Origin: Latrodectus hesperus | Taxonomy: Eukaryota > Arthropoda > Arachnida > Araneae > Theridiidae | Reading direction: 5' to 3' | Assembly (NCBI GenBank): GCA_037975125.1 | Contig: CM075851.1 | Span: 121,736,908 to 121,800,907, forward strand | Length of the DNA stretch: 64,000 nucleotides | Shown: positions 28,801-36,752 of the stretch, piece after piece | How the letters are laid out: each line of letters starts with the position of its first letter | Position numbering within the stretch: the stretch's first letter is position 1 | Notes under the pieces: generated by a model | Seen by the model: only the letters and a program-made list of their open reading frames with translations | Told to the model about the DNA's origin: nothing | Databases searched by the model: none | Position numbers and translations under genes: made by a program

Positions 28801-31800
28801 CTGTAGCACACTCCTTATGAAGCAATGTTTGGGATGCCTTTAAAAGTTGTTTTAAAAACCTCTTTCCCAGATGACTTTATCAAATATTTTAGATCCGAAG
28901 AAGAAATTCAGACTTTAATAGAAATAAATAATGTTTCTCATAAAATCAGTTGCGAAATGGAAGATGACTCAAATATGTAATAGCTAAATGACCGTTTACG
29001 TGCATTTATTTTTGATTTAGAATGAGAGTGAAATAATTCATTTTAATCAGATAGATGTTTTAACTAGGCAAGAGCAGGTAAGAAAATATAGAAAAAGTGC
29101 TAAAGGAAGTTTAAAAATCACAGGCAAAAATAGATGATGAGAAAGTTTTAAATCTTAAAATTTTTTCTGTTAATATTAGTGACAAAGTGAAATTATGGGC
29201 ACTAGATGCAGTCAGAGCAAGAAGTGATCCAAGGAATTTATTAGCGATGATATCAGTAATTCAAAATGGAAACATTTATTTTTCAGGATCAAAACAAGGA
29301 AAATTTTCATAGTGGTATACCATAAATCAGTTAACAATTTGTGAAGAAAAATTCTTTTTGCTTGAAGATCAAGCAATATTACTTTGAGATTATGTTCGAA
29401 AATCATCTTTCTGAAGCTCATTAACATTAACGATATGTTTTCAAGGGAGAGAGCAAAACTGATAAATACAAATGTATAAAAATTTGAAAAACTGTAACTC
29501 TTAATAGCTTGTAATAGTTTAATGCTTCTAAATAAGTAAACTTATGTCATCTAATACATCTGTCTAAAAATATCTACTAAAATGAGCGTACAAAAAGGCC
29601 ATGATTATTTAAAATTTTAACTCGTAATGTTATTGGATGTTTTATTCTTAGTCATCATGATGTCCTTCAAATTCTTAAGAACGAAAAGCTTAATATTACT
29701 TGAAAATATTTATCTTTTGAAATGAAGATATCATTTCTCTACAAAATAACCGAAAGTTTCGGCATTTCTGTTATAAGTTGGGGATTTTATAAACTTACCG
29801 GTAAAAGTAATAAATGTCAAACAATTTATCACATTTATCAGTTTAGTGGTGATTATGAATAATCACTGGTTATTATACATAATCACCGATTAATAAATTT
29901 TACCGTACTATATATTCTTTCAATTTTTGTGGCTGTGCAGTTGCGAAGGAAAATTCTCTTCTATTGCCAATAATTGCGACATTTATGTTAAAATTATTAA
30001 CAAATTTTAATTACTTAAAAGTCTCTCTCTCATTTTGTCCATTTAGTACATCTTTTGAGTTATTTATAACTTTTGATTTGAACTGACTTCTTAAAGTACG
30101 GATGATTTTTCACATTTTTTAATTGAATAAAGATAAGAATATTTATTATTAAACGTGTATTCACATCACATAATCTCTAACTTAACATATAGCTATATTT
30201 CGTGACTATTTTTATCTAAATATCTCTTTATGAAAAAAAGAGTAATAGAAACAAGATTTTTTTCTTACAAGTAATATGTATTTGTTGGCAAAAAAACGCG
30301 AGTAAATGATTGCAAACACAAAACTTGTTGAATGTTACCACATGATCTCTTATTATTTCCTCTCTATTTGCTTTCTCATCCAAGTAATATGTATTTGTTG
30401 GCAAAAAGACGCGAGTAGATGATTGCAAACACAAACCTTGTTGAACGTTACCACATGATCTCTAATTATTTCCTCTTTATTTGCTTTCACATCTAACATA
30501 ATGCCTCTCTATTTGCTTTCCCATCCAAGTAATGTGTATTTGTTGGCAAAAAGACGCGAGTAAATGATTGCAAACACAAAACTTGTTGAATGTTACCACA
30601 TGATCTCTTATTATTTCCTCTCTATTTGCTTTCACATCCAAGTAATATGTATTTGTTGGCAAAAAGACGCGAGTAAATGATCGCAAGCACAAACCTTGTT
30701 GAATGTTACCACATGATCTCTTATTATTTCCTCTCTATTTGCTTTCACATCCAAGTAATATGTATTTGTTGGCAAAAAGACGCGAGTAAATGATTGCAAA
30801 CACAAACCTTGTTGAACGTTACCACATGATCTCTAATTATTTCCTCTCTATTTGCTTTCACATCTAAAGCTGCTTGGAGGGAAAGGTTGTAAATTCTTTC
30901 TTGTTGTTGAAACCATCTAAAAGAAAATATGTTGGCTAAATATTCGTTCATCATTTAGATTATAAAAATAACAAATGATAAAATAAAAAATTTTATGAAG
31001 TGTCTGAGAAAAAATATTCTATTTCCTACGAAATGAAATGCAACACGTATAAATTATTAAGATTTTGATAAATGAGCATTTATATTTCAAACATTGAATA
31101 AATTTTCTTTTGTGGCATTGAATAAACGTTTTTTCGCATTCTTAGGGGAAATATCTTTTTAATAAAATAGTTATTTTCTATACAGACTTCTGGTAATATC
31201 TGAAAGATTTAAGAAATATTTAATTTTGTATTTCCAGTGCACATAAAGCTTTATTCAAAAGTAATTTTTATTCAAAAATGTTAGTAATAAATCAAAATCT
31301 AACCTAGAAATTATGAAAAATATTTTAAATTCAATTTTGATTTGTATCTTTCTATTTATAAGTAAAGTTTACGAATGAACGAAAAACTGATGCATCTACA
31401 ATGAGTGATTCAGAGCGTACAATTTTTAAGCGCGAAAAACTTAAATTTAGATAATTTGTTATGGAAAACAAAATATATAAAGCAGGAAACGTGAAAGAAT
31501 TGTCTGATTGCAATTCCATAAAAAGTTTATAATTTAAATAAACAAGCATGTTTGATTTGCTGATCAATATATATTTACAATATACCTACAATATTACAAA
31601 ATCGACCCAACTAGATATTGAATAAACTCGCGATAGGTGAAATCACGAGGTCAAATGCATTCGCCTGTTATCGAATATTTTTTGCGACCTAGACAATGAA
31701 TAAGCAACAACCATTTTGTAATTGCATATGTCATTATGAATATCAACAATTACCTAAAGAATTATATATGCTTTTAATTATATATAAATTTTAGAAGCAA

Positions 31801-34800
31801 AGAATAACATCTAATTTTTATTCCTTAAACTTGCGTCCATGTTGAGATATTAACAATTACTCTTAAGAAATATGAAGCAGATTTTATTTTTCTAAGAAGT
31901 CTTAGTTATTTGTTCCATCTATTCATATGGTGTTAATATTATTTTGATTGATTTATTGATTCAGCCAAGCTATAGATGAGACACAATATAATTGCGAAGA
32001 AAGCATGGGTGTCATTTAAATGACACTAAACTAAACTCAGTGGCACAAAGGGCCCAAGGCTTACAGTGCCCATATTTGTTTCCGTAACCGAAGACTTTGG
32101 GGTGCCAAGCATACGTCCTGGTTAGGTGGTCAGCCTAACGCGAAATCCCCACTATTTAGTTCCGAAGATTGCTTGATATTCAGTTTTATCGACCCACTGA
32201 ATGGATGAAAGACTGAGTCGACCTTTCCCAGCAGGATAAATGACACTAAATGTTGCCGAAAGGATCTATCTTCGATAGTGCAAAAATGCAAAGAGAACAA
32301 TTGTTTATCTTTCATAGTTTATCGCTTTAAATTTTGACTAATGATACTTTGATTGGATATATGTCCCTTAATAACATATTTTTTTAAGGACATATTTAAC
32401 CAAGAATAAAATTGTAACTTATTTTGTAAATTATATTTTTATTGCTTTTAGTAAATTGATTTTGTATTTGATATTGTTAATGATTATCATAATTATTTTT
32501 ATTAATTTATTTTTTTATTCAAAGTTATTTCAAGTTTTAGGCTCGGAAAATAGTGTTAAGTTTTTGATAGTGGTCTATGCTATTTTAGTTTTCGTGATTT
32601 GAGGCGATAAAATTTGAAATATTTTACGAACACTTCTTTTCGGTGAACTTTTTCATTAAAATATTTATTTATTCAATGAACTTTTTCATTAAAATATTTA
32701 TTTATTCTGTGAACTTTTTCATTAAAATATCATATAATTCCACGCAGTTTTTAAAAAAATTCCTAGAAGTTCCTTGAGGGAGCTTCTAGGAATTATGATG
32801 ATATTTTAAAAGCTGTCACGTCGTTATTGAATAAACTCTTAGAATACAGTAAAAATGTCTATAGGAGCAACTGATTTTGTATGAATGCAAATTTCAAATA
32901 CATGTTTTCGGAAAAATGTTGAATTTTTCTTTCTTACACGAAATGCAAATGTTTTATCTAATTATACCTAATAGGAAATATGGAGTCTGAATCAATTATA
33001 AGCTTAAAATAAATCAATCATGCATATTACCATAAAGGCTTGCAGAAGAAATGTAGAAAATTGTAGATAAAAACTATATTTTTTTAAACATTTCTTTTAA
33101 TGTTTTTCACCTGGAATTTTTTAAAGCTTAGATAATAGAAAAAAAACCTTATTTGTAAATCTTCCGAAATAAATTAAAAGGAAACCGAAAATTCTTCAAC
33201 CGGAAATCCAAATCTATCTAATTTTGTTTGCGGTTCCTTTGATGGGGAAAAAGTTTTTATTCTGTACTTCAAAGGAATTCCGGGAATTAAACTATGGTAT
33301 TAAACACGAAGATTATTTTATTGAAAAGGCAGGGTTCAAAGATAATCTGTTAGAAACAGATGTTTTTTTATCATAGTGTTCAAATTATAATGAACAATTT
33401 GAATGAATAAATTTGTATTCATTACAATTTTCTAGAAAAAAAAACATATGTGAACATAAGAATTTTTTGCGTTGATTTTTTATTTAACAGCTGGATTCCA
33501 GAAATTTCCAAATATGGTATTTAATTATCGTATTCATGCAAGTGAATGTTAACATGTTTTATATCGCAAAACTTTACTTTTTCTATTACATTTAGTTTAT
33601 GTGTATGAAATTTCTTTTATGTAAATAAAATTTGCAAACTTATTACAGAATTCTAATTTTATTACTTAATCTTTTAATGGCAGCAATAGTGAAAAGTCAG
33701 ATTTTAAATTAAAAATTTATTGTCATTTTTACAAAAAGCTCTGACAAACAAAAATGTGTTGGTACCTAAAAAAATATTTACTGTGGTATTAAAATACATG
33801 CTTTTGTAAGGCAAAAGGATAGAAACTTGAAATTATTCAGAAGAAAGCTTGTTGTTTACAAAAAATTAAATTATATATGAGAAAACCCACATACAGAACG
33901 AATAATGACTTATTTTATAGGAAAATTGTGATATGGAATGAAACTAAAACTATTAGACTGTTCAGTGTGTTTGAAACAAAATAGTTCATATTATAAATAT
34001 GAAGACTAGTTTTTTTCGTTCGTTCCTTATGTATGCAATACATCATTCAACTCTAAAATTAATAATTAAAAATGAAACATTTGATTATATTAGATATATA
34101 TAAGTAAGGAAAAATATTAATAAAGTGAAATAATCATCAAATGTGAATAAGTAGTTACAAAAAGAAATTGTTTTTAATCATTAAAATGACATTAAAAACT
34201 ATATTATTTTATTCTCATATTTCAAAAACCAATACTATTCAAAATGTAACTTTTACACAACTGTTCTATATCATTCGCTTTGATTAATTTAGTCAGTCAT
34301 TGTGAATGGAATGCATCCATTAGCTTCTTAAACATTTTATAGAGGATTTGCAAATGAGGTTCTCTATTCAAAATAACATTTTTAATCGTAGAAATAGTAC
34401 TGGTAGTGCATAAACTCATCTAATTTTCCTTATTCGATTTTTTAGCAAATACTGAAAATGTTAATATTTTAAATCAAAATTTATTAAAAAATTTTCAAAT
34501 ATTAAACAATTTTTCACTAATTTCAGAATTAAATTAGAATAATGGACCTTTTTCAGTGGTAAAAGTGGAAAGTGCATTAGAAAATGTATTTTATCAATTA
34601 AATTTTTAATACAATGGAAAATACATTTAATTAAACATTAAGAAGACGAAGATTTGCTTTGTATTGTTGCTTTTGTAAGTGATAATTTATTTTCAGTTGT
34701 TTATCAATTGTTCATAATATTCAGATATTTCACCATTTTACTCATAATTTATTTTTACTCACTCACGCTTTACTTACTTTCACTATCACTCACACTTTAT

Positions 34801-36374
34801 TTTCTCCATCACTCATATTTTAGTTTTATTCTCTTAATTTTTCTTCAGCAGTTTTAATTTCCTCACTATTTGTACCTGCTTTTCCAGCATAAGTATAATA
34901 TTCACTATTTTTATTCCTTTTTACTCCTTAACACTGGCAAGCATTAAGTTATCATTTTTAATAAAATTATTCACAACTTTTGTTGGTGCCCATCTAGGAT
35001 AATTCAAAACAAAATTTAACCATAATTAATTCATAATTTATTTTGATATATTTTATCTCATTTTTTATCAAAATGGTTAGGTACTTTAAAAAACATTGTG
35101 TTAAACTTTTTATATCTATATAGCATGCATAATTTTCTACTATTTTCTGTTTTTTTTTTCTTTTTTTTTTAATTAATAGAATTCATAAAAAGTACGTCAA
35201 ATTTGTCATTCAGTTTTAAATTTTCCTTTTTTTATATAATTTAAATAATTTTTTTCGAAGAATGTAGTTTATTTTCAAATGAAAGTTTCAGGTTTTACTC
35301 ATTAGTTGAAAGTTCATTTACTCATGGATATGCAAGAGCTTCATTTCTCAAGAAAAACATTTATTCGAAATCTCAACAAAATCATTTTGTTGTTGCTCTT
35401 GAATTCAAAATGATCTTTAATGTTGATTTCACTTAAAATCAGGCATTTATACATTGAGCAAACTGAATTGTCCTTTTGTCTATTTAAAATCATGAAATCA
35501 TAATTTCTTCAGCCGTATAAAGATACAATATACAATCATTTTCATCTTTTTATTTTTTAAAAATTAGAAAATTCTAGAAACTTCTTTTCGTTTTTAGATA
35601 TTTTAAACCTAAAAAATAAATATTAATGTTTAAATTAATCTTTCATTTACATAATAATTATTTTCGATATTGTTAAAATATAGCATTCACATTTGATTTT
35701 AATTTTTTCAGTGCATAAACGGATATATTATAAAGAATTTTAGCATTTTTTAAAAAATAAATACTTCAATATATAATATGAAATTATGTATATTGCTTTT
35801 GTGATTTGTGCAACTTTATTTCTTTTTGTTTTATATTTCACAGTACAAGAATGGTAACAGATAATAATGCGGTACTTGTGTTCTTTCTTTTACTCTTTTA
35901 ATAAATTAAAGAAAAATTTACTATTACAAATAAATATATTAAAAATTATAATTAAATTAAAAATAAGTGTTATTAAATTTTTTGTGCAAATTTATAATTA
36001 TTTTCAGTTTAAATTGATTATATTTTTTAATTTGCCAATAGAAGAAATTTGAATGATGTTTCACATTATTGCATATACTTCTACAATGGAAAATATTATA
36101 TGGTAGATTAATATTAAGAATTAAAATTAAAATTACATATAACATTAAAAAATTGCCTTATTTAAATATAACAAAATTTTTTGGACAAATTTCTTGACGC
36201 AATTTATTTGATTATTTAATTTTAGAAGGCACAATAAGATAACAATTTTCATACAAATTGAAAAATAAAATTTTATATTTACCTGGGACTTCCAATATTT
36301 GGTATTTCGAAAGGTTGTAAACTCTCGAAATAACCTTCAATTTCTGGAGATTGTAATATTATACTATCTTCCAT
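4766..36374 (-). CDS. ZMYND10: ZMYND10 (DNAAF7), dynein-arm assembly factor, complete, 11 coding exons
   Basis: Cytoplasmic factor that helps pre-assemble axonemal dynein arms. Coding exons, in gene order: 36374-36283, 30916-30808, 24454-24341, 21735-21605, 21000-20860, 14740-14557, 11731-11642, 9768-9643, 8025-7904, 5459-5334, 4832-4766. All introns are GT-AG, phases agree throughout, and the joined CDS is 1302 nt (433 aa; the human protein is about 440 aa). The N-terminus reads MEDSIILQSPEIEGYFESL. Each exon aligns in order with human ZMYND10, for example the conserved EKLNMQA-type segment (here YNLSLQA), the VWIALxxLLLSPE block in exon 7 and the PEIWE block in exon 9. The C-terminal MYND finger has C390, C393, C401, C404, C410, C414, H422 and C426. 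The start is the first ATG after an in-frame TAA upstream. Family identity is strong; the only uncertain junction is exon 4/5. Confidence 0.95.
5334..5459 (-). CDS. ZMYND10: ZMYND10 exon 10 (first part of MYND finger)
   Basis: 126 nt, acceptor ACATTAG, donor GGAAG|GTAATT. Codes LPGIPLCPVCGQEGLKRCSR followed by CKNEWYCG. It holds five of the eight MYND ligands (C390, C393, C401, C404, C410) and the hallmark KRCSRCxxEWYC signature. Confidence 0.96.
5830..6850 (-). mobile_element. Tc1/Tc3-like transposon remnant
   Basis: On the minus strand, LPWPAKSPDLNIVDNIY (near 6040-6085) is the conserved C-terminal Tc1 motif. The family's end motif (SMPNRI...V...G.PI.Y-like) follows near 5840-5920. The helix-turn-helix portion at 6720-6845 reads GKTLSEFQKGQNVAHK. 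Stops and shifts throughout. In ZMYND10 intron 9. Confidence 0.75.
7904..8025 (-). CDS. ZMYND10: ZMYND10 exon 9
   Basis: 122 nt, acceptor GATAG, donor AAAAG|GTCTGT. Codes VPEIWEFMQNKYTNKWKIIA and on to FSLTENELYDFCK, aligning with [20 protein letters not shown] of human ZMYND10. Confidence 0.94.
8026..9642. other. ZMYND10 intron 8
   Basis: Nothing assigned. 8160-9130 is slightly less AT-rich and may be an unrecognised old repeat. Confidence 0.6.
9643..9768 (-). CDS. ZMYND10: ZMYND10 exon 8
   Basis: 126 nt, phase 0, acceptor AATATAG, donor CAG|GTATGG. Codes LRSKLNEVLFDQIPILKELL, then FDAPVPKSGIVIEQ. This aligns with the LLDQLPNL...PPKKDLVLEQ stretch of the family. Confidence 0.94.
10045..11241 (-). 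mobile_element. Tc1-like DNA transposon, near full length, decayed
   Basis: 1.2-kb element between TA dinucleotides (10043-10044 and 11242-11243), with short imperfect inverted ends sharing ACAAAAACCA. The minus-strand transposase is broken. The helix-turn-helix part at 10745-11044 includes GRRYCTGRPRVTT and STASDLSRQLSS. The catalytic part at 10081-10407 includes FMDDNTRSHRA and YSPDLNPIEHVWDMLG. Between the second Asp and the Glu lie 34 residues, the DD34E spacing of Tc1. Frameshifts and stops between the two parts make it inactive. It lies in ZMYND10 intron 7. Confidence 0.9.
11642..11731 (-). CDS. ZMYND10: ZMYND10 exon 7
   Basis: 90 nt, phase 0 at both ends, acceptor TTTTTAG, donor AAA|GTATGT. 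Codes VWIALIQLLLSPECQQKYEV and on to NQLLK, aligning with the conserved VWIALYNLLLSPE block. Confidence 0.94.
12420..13130 (-). pseudogene. Possible piggyBac transposase remnant
   Basis: Minus-strand frames give YKVELYTK near 12780 and, toward 12450, MNNDSLTKTGTIRG with NVPNNI in an adjacent frame. This resembles the piggyBac order YTGK...MDN.Y...TGTLR..RK..P. No catalytic motif is intact and the limits are approximate. In ZMYND10 intron 6. Confidence 0.35.
13139..13183. repeat. Perfect 17-bp hairpin
   Basis: CTATAAGAGTTATAGTG (13139-13155) and its exact reverse complement (13167-13183) are separated by 11 nt. In ZMYND10 intron 6, just before the degenerate tandem repeat. Confidence 0.9.
13640..13890. 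repeat. Degenerate tandem repeat, about 75 bp unit
   Basis: GAGACTG followed by a CGTC-like tetramer recurs at 13672, 13752 and 13824. Each is preceded by an AT-rich stretch and a GAAGCC/GAAACCC-like block. At least three diverged units. The less AT-rich 13890-14090 that follows has no recognised homology. Confidence 0.5.
14557..14740 (-). CDS. ZMYND10: ZMYND10 exon 6
   Basis: 184 nt, acceptor TTTTTACAG, donor CAG|GTGAAA. Codes LPLSALHRLLVIHDIPLLFT, then VENPPWERE, then KLNKTEGQ. This matches the [25 protein letters not shown] and LSKLDGQ region of human ZMYND10 very clearly. Confidence 0.95.
14940..15930 (-). mobile_element. Tc1-like transposon remnant
   Basis: The minus strand carries DLSRFERGVIIGTRERGHSI (15690-15780), a Tc1 N-terminal helix-turn-helix opening. 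DNATPHTS, matching the DNARPH motif of the catalytic core, lies near 15060-15100. The C-terminal SPDLNPIE block was not seen, so the copy is truncated. In ZMYND10 intron 5. Confidence 0.7.
17820..18113 (-). mobile_element. tRNA-derived SINE, second family
   Basis: The minus strand from 18113 reads GTCCAGGTCGTGGTAGCC, with an A-box-like TAGCCTAGTAGTTAGG and a B box GGTTTGATTCCC. A body of about 200 bp follows; its inner limit is estimated. In ZMYND10 intron 5. Confidence 0.65.
18616..18948 (-). pseudogene. PIF/Harbinger (HARBI1-like) transposase fragment
   Basis: An open stretch of 110 codons contains FSYFNLMNEIHSEY, a KIDEELKKV segment, and then RLNAILRFLSTGRTYEDLKF followed by TTIISPNF. This is the hallmark N-terminal region of HARBI1-like nucleases (RYLATGxSYEDLxFxxxISP). 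The DDE core downstream was not found, so it is a fragment. In ZMYND10 intron 5. Confidence 0.75.
19300..19336. repeat. Imperfect inverted repeat in a GC-richer patch
   Basis: GTTACCCCCTTAAG and CTTAAGGGGTTAC face each other across 10 nt. This may be the end of a small DNA transposon; it lies between the Harbinger fragment and a SINE. Confidence 0.6.
19650..19939 (-). mobile_element. tRNA-derived SINE, family A, full length
   Basis: About 290 bp between imperfect 14-bp repeats (19636-19649 and 19940-19953, 12 of 14 identical). The minus strand starts GCCCAGTG, has an A box TGGCTTAGTGG and a B box AGTTCGATCC, and closes the tRNA-like acceptor with TGGGC. The body contains the reverse complement of GGTGGTCAGCCTAA. 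The 3' end reads GGGCTGTCGTGCCA, identical over 14 bases to the local RTE LINE end. Confidence 0.85.
20860..21000 (-). CDS. ZMYND10: ZMYND10 exon 5
   Basis: 141 nt. Two AGs lie 7 nt apart at the acceptor. Only the upstream one (AG at 21002-21001) keeps the frame from exon 4; the downstream one (20995-20994) would shift it. Codes an acidic, lysine-rich linker and then KCISLFSYMTQHLK, matching the start of the family's next helical repeat. Donor AAAAAT|GTAAGC. Confidence 0.85.
21605..21735 (-). CDS. ZMYND10: ZMYND10 exon 4
   Basis: 131 nt, acceptor TTATAG, donor AG|GTATGT. Codes LYYEVTLVSLLETVLYHEDV and on to DLIDYCYRKIVSLS, matching the NLLETVFFH...LVDYCHRK segment of the family. It leaves two bases for the next codon, which fixes which exon 5 acceptor keeps the frame. 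Confidence 0.92.
22226..22445 (-). mobile_element. SINE family A, damaged copy
   Basis: Shares the GTGGTCAGCCTAACGCGAAA, CTCAGTTT and TGATGAAAGGATGAGTCGA blocks with the copies at 19650 and 32031. The tRNA-like head is partly deleted. In ZMYND10 intron 3. Confidence 0.75.
22446..24340. other. ZMYND10 intron 3, right part
   Basis: AT-rich. A less AT-rich patch at 23130-23390 has no recognised homology. The open frames are short and lack motifs. Confidence 0.55.
24341..24454 (-). CDS. ZMYND10: ZMYND10 exon 3
   Basis: 114 nt, phase 0 at both ends, acceptor TTAAAG, donor GTG|GTAAGT. Codes GPLLIHELIGVEIWRLNIFP and on to TIPVYMV, aligning with the LVEELIAVEMWKQKVFP region of the human protein. 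Confidence 0.92.
24455..25556. other. ZMYND10 intron 2, left flank of the inverted-arm element
   Basis: AT-rich; nothing recognised. Confidence 0.55.
26497..27397 (-). mobile_element. 5'-truncated RTE-like LINE with 16-bp target duplication
   Basis: Reverse transcriptase remnant on the minus strand. An AYADDI active-site motif lies near 27290-27300, followed by FSYLGSEIDYQNDITPEIRK, then MRWAGHLMRM near the C-terminus. The copy is flanked by identical 16-bp duplications (26481-26496 and 27398-27413). It ends in a short ATC repeat, typical of RTE tails. It begins inside the RT domain, so it is strongly 5'-truncated, and it is inserted into the KRBA2-like element. Confidence 0.85.
27398..28560 (-). 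pseudogene. KRBA2-like integrase pseudogene
   Basis: The minus strand reads ILQNDNGVEFSNQIMKEACA around 28050-28140, then KIFHGKPRHHQTQSS: the DNGxEF and HGKPRHPQTQ signatures of the integrase core. The residue where the last catalytic Glu is expected is Asp. Upstream, toward 28300, is a segment like KSDLMQGDLTVMQL. The C-terminal part near 27400-27500 reads KIRAPNVVRPRSDPQNIL, as in KRBA2-like proteins. Frameshifts and stops are frequent. The last codons continue at 26380-26480, beyond the inserted LINE. Confidence 0.65.
28679..28790. repeat. Third copy of the inverted-arm sequence
   Basis: Begins GGGATTTTATAA and aligns in direct orientation with the right arm near 29780-29870, with the same later ATTTATCA and GATTA blocks. 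It lies close to the N-terminal side of the integrase pseudogene, so it could be the element's own right end or a solo arm. Confidence 0.5.
28791..29721. other. Unassigned interior of the intron 2 element
   Basis: AT-rich, with a short open stretch near 28839-28980 (MPLKVVLKTSFPDDF...) that I do not recognise. It lies between two right-arm-like segments and may belong to a second, decayed member of the same family. Confidence 0.3.
30269..30865 (-). repeat. 113-bp exon-derived minisatellite, five copies
   Basis: Units start at 30269, 30382, 30527, 30640 and 30753 (spacings 113, 145, 113, 113; the second unit has a 32-bp insertion). On the minus strand each unit holds the last 58 nt of ZMYND10 exon 2 and the first 55 nt of intron 2. 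The unit at 30753 is the real exon end. The donor GTTTGT is kept in units at 30382, 30640 and 30753 and changed to TTTTGT in those at 30269 and 30527. No copy has its own acceptor, and 113 is not a multiple of 3, so long open frames here are artefacts. Confidence 0.93.
30808..30916 (-). CDS. ZMYND10: ZMYND10 exon 2
   Basis: Acceptor CTTTTAG at 30923-30917, donor AAG|GTTTGT. Codes RWFQQQERIYNLSLQAALDV and on to VVTFNK (residues 31-67), ending in phase 0. The 3' 58 nt of this exon plus 55 nt of intron form the fifth unit of a 113-bp tandem repeat. The 5' half of the exon is single copy, which identifies this unit as the one actually spliced. Confidence 0.9.
32031..32236 (-). mobile_element. SINE family A, 5'-truncated with 14-bp target duplication
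   Basis: Flanked by a perfect 14-bp repeat, TAAATGACACTAAA (32017-32030 and 32237-32250). It keeps the GGTGGTCAGCCTAACGCGAAA body and the 3' end but lacks the tRNA head, so it was truncated at insertion. In ZMYND10 intron 1. Confidence 0.85.
32644..32730. repeat. 33-bp tandem repeat, 2.6 copies
   Basis: TGAACTTTTTCATTAAAATA recurs at 32644, 32677 and 32710 with TTTATTTATTC spacers. In ZMYND10 intron 1. Confidence 0.92.
32758..32794. repeat. 12-bp inverted repeat with outer inverted arms
   Basis: AATTCCTAGAAG (32758-32769) and its exact complement (32783-32794). An outer pair, AAAATATCAT and ATGATATTTT, extends the symmetry. Confidence 0.85.
32795..36282. other. ZMYND10 intron 1, distal part
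   Basis: Very AT-rich. No exon, tRNA-like or transposase signal was found. Confidence 0.55.
36283..36374 (-). CDS. ZMYND10: ZMYND10 exon 1 (start codon)
   Basis: Codes residues 1-30 plus two bases of codon 31 and ends at CCCAG|GTAAAT. It contains the ESLQPFEIPNIGSP segment, which aligns with the N-terminal start of human ZMYND10. The frame is closed by a TAA about 110 nt upstream of the ATG, and no other in-frame ATG lies between. Any 5' UTR splicing is not visible. Confidence 0.9.
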
Positions 36375-36444
36375 GATTTCTTTAATGAAAACCAAGAAAT
36401 TCGGAACTTGTTTGAGAGCTGTCCTCAACCAATTGTATGTTTGA

Positions 36445-36473
36445 GTACCATGGAAACGGTAAATTTGGTTGCC
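36445..36473. promoter_or_regulatory. Possible RFX (X-box) half-sites upstream of ZMYND10
   Basis: The plus strand has GTACCATGGAAAC (36445-36457), a near-palindrome resembling an X-box with imperfect halves. A perfect GTTGCC half-site follows at 36468-36473. They lie 71-99 nt upstream of the ATG. ZMYND10 is a known RFX-controlled ciliary gene in other animals, so the position is suggestive, but neither site is a full consensus X-box. Confidence 0.3.
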
Positions 36474-36752
36474 AACGATACTTTATAATAAAATAGGGAA
36501 AAAAATGTTACAGTGAATTAAGTCATATCCAATATTTTAATATATTTAATACATTAAAATAAAGTTTCATTAATTTTCTTTCTTAATCTCGATTAATATT
36601 CGTGACACATAAATTTATTTAAAATACAGATGTATTTGATTAGAATTTAATTTCATTTTAAAATTGCATTTGAAAGAGATAAAAGAAAAATCTGTTGATT
36701 TAGCTTCAATAATTTTGATTTCAGTGTTTGAGAATGCAAAACAGGGTTAGAC

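Larger units (their letters stand above)
25557..29864 (-). mobile_element. Ginger/KRBA2-like DNA transposon with long inverted arms, decayed
   Basis: The left arm (25557-25700) and right arm (29722-29864) are inverted copies, including a perfect 25-bp match (25676-25700 with 29725-29749). Between them, on the minus strand, lies a degenerate retroviral-type integrase (about 27398-28560). The whole element sits in ZMYND10 intron 2 and is interrupted by an RTE LINE. A third arm-like segment at 28679-28790 makes the true right boundary ambiguous. Confidence 0.65.

Noticed and set aside
28839..28980. Plus-strand open stretch MPLKVVLKTSFPDDF
   Set aside because: Short and unrecognised, between repeat arms. 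Not enough to call a gene.
30228..30954. Three overlapping minus-strand open frames with similar peptides
   Set aside because: They are the exon-derived minisatellite read in shifting frames. Only 30808-30916 is exon; no copy has its own acceptor.
34654..34857. 67-codon hydrophobic plus-strand open frame
   Set aside because: Leu/Tyr/Phe-rich composition follows from T-rich, CTCAC-repeating DNA. No family motif.
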